A model generated the notes under the pieces. The model did no database searches, was not told the DNA's origin, and worked only from the letters and a program-made list of their open reading frames with translations. 10,372 bases of DNA from an uncultured Clostridia bacterium. Lineage in GTDB: Bacteria; Bacillota; Clostridia; TANB77; CAG-508. The DNA is taken from positions 1 through 10,372 of the forward strand of contig CAKPOI010000042.1 of assembly GCA_934169775.1 (NCBI GenBank). Reading direction: 5' to 3'. This document shows positions 7,641 through 10,372 of this stretch, one piece after another (position 1 is the stretch's first letter; each line of letters opens with the position of its first letter). Position numbers and translations under genes: made by a program.

Positions 7641-7667
7641 GCTTTTGAAGCTTTTGAAGCTTTTGGG
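7641..7667. repeat. Nine-base direct repeats
   Basis: GCTTTTGAA occurs twice in tandem (7641-7649, 7650-7658), and a third copy changes into GCTTTTGGG (7659-7667), which begins the left arm of the adjoining inverted repeat. The run starts one base after the endonuclease Q stop. It may come from slippage or repeated processing at the edge of a small mobile element. Confidence 0.7.
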
Positions 7668-7714
7668 GTCGGAGTCAAAAAACACTAATGCTTTTTGACT
7701 CCGACCCCAAAAGC
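7659..7714. repeat. Perfect 23-bp inverted repeat with GGGGTCGGAGTC core
   Basis: The left arm (7659-7681, GCTTTTGGGGTCGGAGTC then five A) is an exact reverse complement of 7692-7714, with a 10-base loop (7682-7691). The core is far more GC-rich than its surroundings. No T-run follows, so it is not a standard terminator. GGGGTC(A/G)GAGTC-like palindromes are, as I recall, found near IS200/Y1-type transposase genes, so it may be a REP-like or miniature element. I cannot confirm that here. Confidence 0.75.
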
Positions 7715-7720
7715 ATTAGT
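7684..7720. repeat. Second inverted repeat, exclusive of the first
   Basis: ACTAATGCTTTT (7684-7695) is an exact reverse complement of AAAAGCATTAGT (7709-7720), with a 13-base spacer (7696-7708). It uses the loop and right arm of the 23-bp repeat, so only one of the two hairpins can form at a time in a single strand. Confidence 0.7.
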
Positions 7721-7813
7721 TCTAAACATATTCTTGTTGCATACACATTATGTAAGAGAAATTTTAAATCTTTTACAACAAAGATAAGTGTTTCTAGAAA
7801 GGAAAATAAGGAT

Positions 7814-8452
7814 ATGGAGAAAAGGCAAAAATCAAAATTATTGGAATTTATCAAAGAACATATTAAACAAAATTATAAAGAATACATGGTAATTTTAATT
7901 TTCTTTGTAGTAGGTATTTTTTTAGGAGTATTTTTTATTAATCATACTGAAGAAAGTTTAATTACAGAAGTACATCAATATTTAGGAGATTTTATTAATG
8001 AAGTAAAAGATGTATCTGATATAAATCAAACTAATATACTCAAATCTACTTTGTTAGATAAATTATATTTAACAATAGCGATTTGGTTTTTTGGAACGAC
8101 AATTATTGGTATTCCTATAGTTTTTGGATTAGTTGCTTATAGAGGATTTTGTTTAGGATATACAATATCTGCTATTATTTCTTTTATGGGATTTACAAAA
8201 GGATTTACGTTTGTTTTGGTTACATTGTTATTGCAAAATATTCTATTTATTCCTTTCCTTATAGGATTAGCTGTAAGTGGATTTAAATTTTATAAGTCAA
8301 TTATAAGGGATAGGCAAAAAGAAAATATTAAAATTTCTTTTATAAGACATACGATTTTTTCAATTTTGATGTTTGGAGGTTTATGTGCTTCTTCTTTTAT
8401 TGAAGTTTTTGTTTCTACTAATTTATTAAAATTAGTTTCTGTATATTTTTAG
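7814..8452 (+). CDS. spoIIM: Stage II sporulation protein M
   Basis: SpoIIM is the membrane anchor of the SpoIID-SpoIIM-SpoIIP complex that remodels septal peptidoglycan during engulfment of the forespore. The 212 residues are close to the 214 of B. subtilis. A short basic N-terminus leads into a first membrane segment (about 25-43), then an extracytoplasmic stretch (about 45-80) and roughly four more segments, with the conserved GLVAYRGFCLGYTIS in the middle and a hydrophobic C-terminus. Synteny with xerD supports the call. The open frame extends upstream to 7688, but that part runs through the inverted repeats. I chose the ATG at 7814, with AGAAAGG at 7796-7802 (11 bases away) or AAGG at 7808-7811. 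CATACA (7740-7745) recalls a sigma-E -10 element, but I see no properly spaced -35, so no promoter is called. Confidence 0.92.
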   Translation: MEKRQKSKLLEFIKEHIKQNYKEYMVILIFFVVGIFLGVFFINHTEESLITEVHQYLGDFINEVKDVSDINQTNILKSTLLDKLYLTIAIWFFGTTIIGIPIVFGLVAYRGFCLGYTISAIISFMGFTKGFTFVLVTLLLQNILFIPFLIGLAVSGFKFYKSIIRDRQKENIKISFIRHTIFSILMFGGLCASSFIEVFVSTNLLKLVSVYF

Positions 8453-8496
8453 TATATAAAAAAGTTGTAAAAAATTGAAAAAATGCAAAAAATGTC

Positions 8497-8525
8497 TTTA
8501 CTTTTTTGTAATTGTTTGATATAAC
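8497..8525 (+). promoter_or_regulatory. Likely promoter for xerD-mntP
   Basis: TTTACT (8497-8502), a 17-base spacer and TATAAC (8520-8525) form a plausible sigma-A promoter about 50 bases before xerD. It would let xerD be made in growing cells independently of the sporulation gene spoIIM. The region is AT-rich, so chance matches are possible. Confidence 0.5.
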
Positions 8526-8573
8526 ATATATAGTTTATGTAAATAAAATTTTGACAAGGGGTAGGGGAATAAG

Positions 8574-9455
8574 ATGGAAAAGCAAATAAAACTTTTTTTA
8601 AAGTTTATCGAAACAGAAAAAAAATTATCAAGCAACACTTTACAGTCATATAATCGTGACTTACAGCAATTTAGAGAATATTTAAGTGAAATAGAAGTAC
8701 GCTATACACATGTTCATGAAGAACATATAAAAAAATATATTGCTGAATTAGAAGAAATGGGTAAAAAATCTTCTACTATTTCAAGAAATATTGCATCAAT
8801 TCGTTCATTTTTTCAGTTTTTAGTTAGAAAAGGAAAAATAAGTAAAGATCCAACAGCTAATATTCAATCACCAAAAATTGAAAAAAGAGTGCCAAGTGTT
8901 TTAACTGCAAAAGAAGTAGAACTTTTATTAGAACAACCAAAAGATATTGATTTAAAAGGTACTAGAGATAAGGCTATGTTAGAGTTTGCATATGCTACAG
9001 GTATGCGTGTAACAGAGATAATTTCATTAAATGTTGAAGATATTAATCTTGAAGAAGGATATGTTGTTTGCAAAAATGGTGCGAGAGAAAGAACTATTCC
9101 TCTAGGAAAATTGTGCCAAAAAGCATTACAAGAATATTTACAAGATGCTAGAAATGCTATGATTAAAAGTGATGATGAAAAAGCTTTGTTTGTTAATGTT
9201 AATGGTAAAAGATTAACAAGACAAGGTTTCTGGAAAATCATTAAATATTATAAAGAACAAGCTCATATTGATAAAGATATAACACCACATGTTTTAAGAC
9301 ATTCTTTTGCTACACATTTGTTACAAAATGGTGCAGATTTAAAGGCTATTCAAGCTATGTTAGGACATTCTGATATATCTTCTACACAAGTATATATGCA
9401 ATTTCAAGATGGAGCTTTAAAAGATGTATATCACAAAGCTCATCCTAGAGCTTAA
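8574..9455 (+). CDS. xerD: Tyrosine site-specific recombinase XerD
   Basis: With a XerC-type partner, XerD resolves chromosome dimers at the dif site near the terminus. The 293 residues divide into an N-terminal SAM-like core-binding domain (about 1-85, with LSSNTLQSYNRDLQQF) and a C-terminal catalytic domain. The whole active site is present: R145 (ATGMRVTEI), K167, H239 and R242 (HVLRHSFATHLL), H265 (LGHSD) and the nucleophile Y274 (STQVYMQ). The length is typical of Xer proteins rather than phage integrases. XerD rather than XerC is inferred from its place downstream of spoIIM, as in B. subtilis; sequence alone does not fully separate the two. The start is fixed by AGGGG (8563-8567) six bases before ATG. 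The gene is translationally close to mntP. Confidence 0.93.
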   Translation: MEKQIKLFLKFIETEKKLSSNTLQSYNRDLQQFREYLSEIEVRYTHVHEEHIKKYIAELEEMGKKSSTISRNIASIRSFFQFLVRKGKISKDPTANIQSPKIEKRVPSVLTAKEVELLLEQPKDIDLKGTRDKAMLEFAYATGMRVTEIISLNVEDINLEEGYVVCKNGARERTIPLGKLCQKALQEYLQDARNAMIKSDDEKALFVNVNGKRLTRQGFWKIIKYYKEQAHIDKDITPHVLRHSFATHLLQNGADLKAIQAMLGHSDISSTQVYMQFQDGALKDVYHKAHPRA

Positions 9456-9464
9456 GGAGTTTTT

Positions 9465-10031
9465 ATGGAAATATTTGAATTAATACTATTGAGTATAGGT
9501 TTGGGTATGGATGCCTTTGCAGTTTCTGTTTGCAAAGGCATTTCTATGAAAAAAATGAATTGGAAAAAAGCAAGTTTGATAGGTTTGTATTTTGGTGGAT
9601 TTCAAGCAGTGATGCCGATTTTAGGTTATTTTTTTGGAACTAGTTTTGAATCTTTTATTACAAATATAGATCATTGGATTGCTTTTATTTTATTGGTAAT
9701 TATTGGTGCTAAAATGATTCAGGAAGCTTTTCAAAAAGATAAAGATGAGGAAGAATATAATGAGGATATAAGTGTTAAGACAATGCTGATTTTATCTATT
9801 GCAACTAGTATTGATGCTTTGGCTGTTGGAATAACTTTTGCATTTCTTAAAGTTGATTTAGTTTTAGCTGTTAGCCTTATTGGTATTATTACTTTTATTT
9901 TATCTGTTTTGGGAACCAAGATAGGCAATCGTTTTGGTGATAAGTATAAAAGTAAGGCAGAGTTAATAGGTGGAATTATTTTGATTTTAATTGGTTTAAA
10001 AATTTTGTTAGAGCATCTAGGGATAATTTAA
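9465..10031 (+). CDS. mntP: Manganese efflux pump MntP
   Basis: MntP (formerly DUF204/YebN) exports Mn(II) across the cytoplasmic membrane and protects against excess manganese. The 188 residues make six predicted membrane segments in two related halves, each with the family motif containing a conserved Asp: GLGMDAFAVSVCKG (about 13-26) and SIATSIDALAVGITF (about 109-123). A charged cytoplasmic loop (KDKDEEEYNED) separates the halves. AAGGAG (9454-9459) overlaps the xerD stop codon and lies five bases before ATG, so the two genes very probably share a transcript. No manganese-sensing yybP-ykoY leader is visible in front of it. A terminator follows its stop. Confidence 0.93.
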   Translation: MEIFELILLSIGLGMDAFAVSVCKGISMKKMNWKKASLIGLYFGGFQAVMPILGYFFGTSFESFITNIDHWIAFILLVIIGAKMIQEAFQKDKDEEEYNEDISVKTMLILSIATSIDALAVGITFAFLKVDLVLAVSLIGIITFILSVLGTKIGNRFGDKYKSKAELIGGIILILIGLKILLEHLGII

Positions 10032-10046
10032 AATTAAATAAACGAA

Positions 10047-10100
10047 AAGCAGACTTCAAAAGTATCTAATAGTTGAGGATTTTGGAGTTTGCTTCTTTTT
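10047..10100 (+). terminator. Intrinsic terminator after mntP
   Basis: AAGCAGACTTCAAAA (10047-10061) pairs along all 15 bases, with two G-U pairs, with 10080-10094 across an 18-base loop. CTTTTT (10095-10100) follows directly, so this is a convincing rho-independent terminator for xerD-mntP. Confidence 0.85.
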
Positions 10101-10141
10101 ATATACTAGGAAAGTTCTCCGAACTTCCTAGTATATAAAAA
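10096..10141. repeat. Near-perfect palindrome, possible two-way terminator
   Basis: The left arm (10096-10117, TTTTTATATACTAGGAAAG...) pairs with 10121-10141 over 21 base pairs with one bulged A and a three-base loop. T-rich and A-rich ends flank it on both sides, so it could stop transcription in either direction. Its left end overlaps the T-run of the preceding terminator. Confidence 0.65.
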
Positions 10142-10154
10142 ATAACAATGCACA

Positions 10155-10175
10155 GAAATTTGCTTCGCAAATTTC
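10155..10175. repeat. Nine-bp perfect hairpin
   Basis: GAAATTTGC (10155-10163) and GCAAATTTC (10167-10175) enclose TTC. It has no adjoining T-run and its role is unknown. The rest of the gap to the tRNA terminator (10176-10262) shows no gene that I can support. Confidence 0.5.
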
Positions 10176-10254
10176 GTACACAAACAAAGACTCAGATTTT
10201 AAAATATTCTAAATAAGAGCTAGGTTGCTTTTCTTCTAAAAAAAATATGAGTTA

Positions 10255-10290
10255 GAAAAAATAAAAGGCTTTCAATTTCTTGAAAGTCTT
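10255..10290 (-). terminator. Terminator of the tRNA-Gln transcript
   Basis: On the minus strand, AAGACTTTCA (10290-10281) pairs with TGAAAGCCTT (10274-10265) with one A-C mismatch and a six-base loop, followed by TTATTTTTTC. It lies seven bases past the CCA end of the tRNA, as expected for a tRNA-unit terminator. Confidence 0.75.
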
Positions 10291-10297
10291 AATTTAT

Positions 10298-10372
10298 TGG
10301 CTGGGCTGGCTAGATTCGAACTAGCGCATGCCAGAGTCAAAGTCTGGTGCCTTACCGCTTGGCTACAGCCCA
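10298..10372 (-). tRNA. tRNA-Gln (UUG)
   Basis: The minus strand folds into a complete cloverleaf: acceptor TGGGCTG/CAGCCCA, D-stem GCC/GGC, anticodon stem CCAGA/TCTGG, and T-stem GCTAG/CTAGC with loop TTCGAAT. The anticodon loop CTTTGAC gives anticodon UUG (10340-10338), which reads CAA and, by wobble, CAG. The U1-A72 pair and G73 discriminator are glutamine-tRNA features. CCA is encoded at 10300-10298. The window ends exactly at the 5' base, so the promoter and any upstream tRNA genes are out of view. Confidence 0.95.

Noticed and set aside
7640..7720. The repeats after endonuclease Q as a CRISPR array or standard terminator
   Set aside because: The direct repeats are nine bases with no spacers, and the hairpins are not followed by a T-run.
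7688..7813. A 42-codon N-terminal extension of spoIIM open in the same frame
   Set aside because: It starts inside the right arm of the inverted repeats, lacks a ribosome site, and would make SpoIIM much longer than the family. The ATG at 7814 gives the normal length.
8551..8556. A perfect TTGACA just before xerD
   Set aside because: Its matching -10 box would fall inside the coding sequence downstream of the start codon, so it cannot drive full-length xerD.
9455..9465. A manganese-sensing yybP-ykoY riboswitch for mntP
   Set aside because: Only nine bases separate xerD from mntP, so there is no room for a leader.

Overview
This is an AT-rich window (visibly well below 35% GC) from a low-GC, Gram-positive, probably endospore-forming anaerobe of the Clostridia. 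The evidence is strong GGAGG-type ribosome sites, heavy AGA and near-absent CGN arginine codons, a spoIIM gene, and a spoIIM-xerD neighbourhood like that of Bacillus and Clostridium. Most of it is housekeeping sequence, and I found no convincing new multi-gene system. The unusual parts are a broken DNA-repair gene, a long palindromic element and an unrecognised protein that looks like an inactivated HD-GYP domain.

Positions 1-2766 hold glgP (alpha-glucan phosphorylase) behind a near-consensus promoter and a strong ribosome site. Positions 2873-3547 hold a hemolysin III/PAQR-type membrane protein (trhA), probably starting at TTG. This gene converges on tmcAL, the tRNA(Met) cytidine acetate ligase, on the minus strand at 3758-5008. 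The gap between them is almost filled by an imperfect inverted repeat of about 210 bp (3551-3764) that resembles a miniature transposable element.

From 5009 to 7639 a divergent promoter region separates tmcAL from a rightward set of three genes: rnhA (RNase HI), a 269-residue protein resembling a degenerate HD-GYP domain, and an endonuclease Q (TIGR00375) gene. The endonuclease gene is split by a one-base insertion at about 7243. The first and third genes concern removal of RNA or deaminated bases from DNA, so the middle one may be connected, but that is only inference.

From 7640 to 7720 lie nine-base direct repeats and two overlapping inverted repeats that cannot fold at the same time. They are followed by spoIIM (engulfment machinery), xerD (chromosome dimer resolution) with its own likely promoter, and mntP (manganese efflux). 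The stop codon of xerD overlaps the ribosome site of mntP. The last 340 bases contain the mntP terminator, two more hairpins, and a complete minus-strand tRNA-Gln (anticodon UUG) with encoded CCA and its own terminator.
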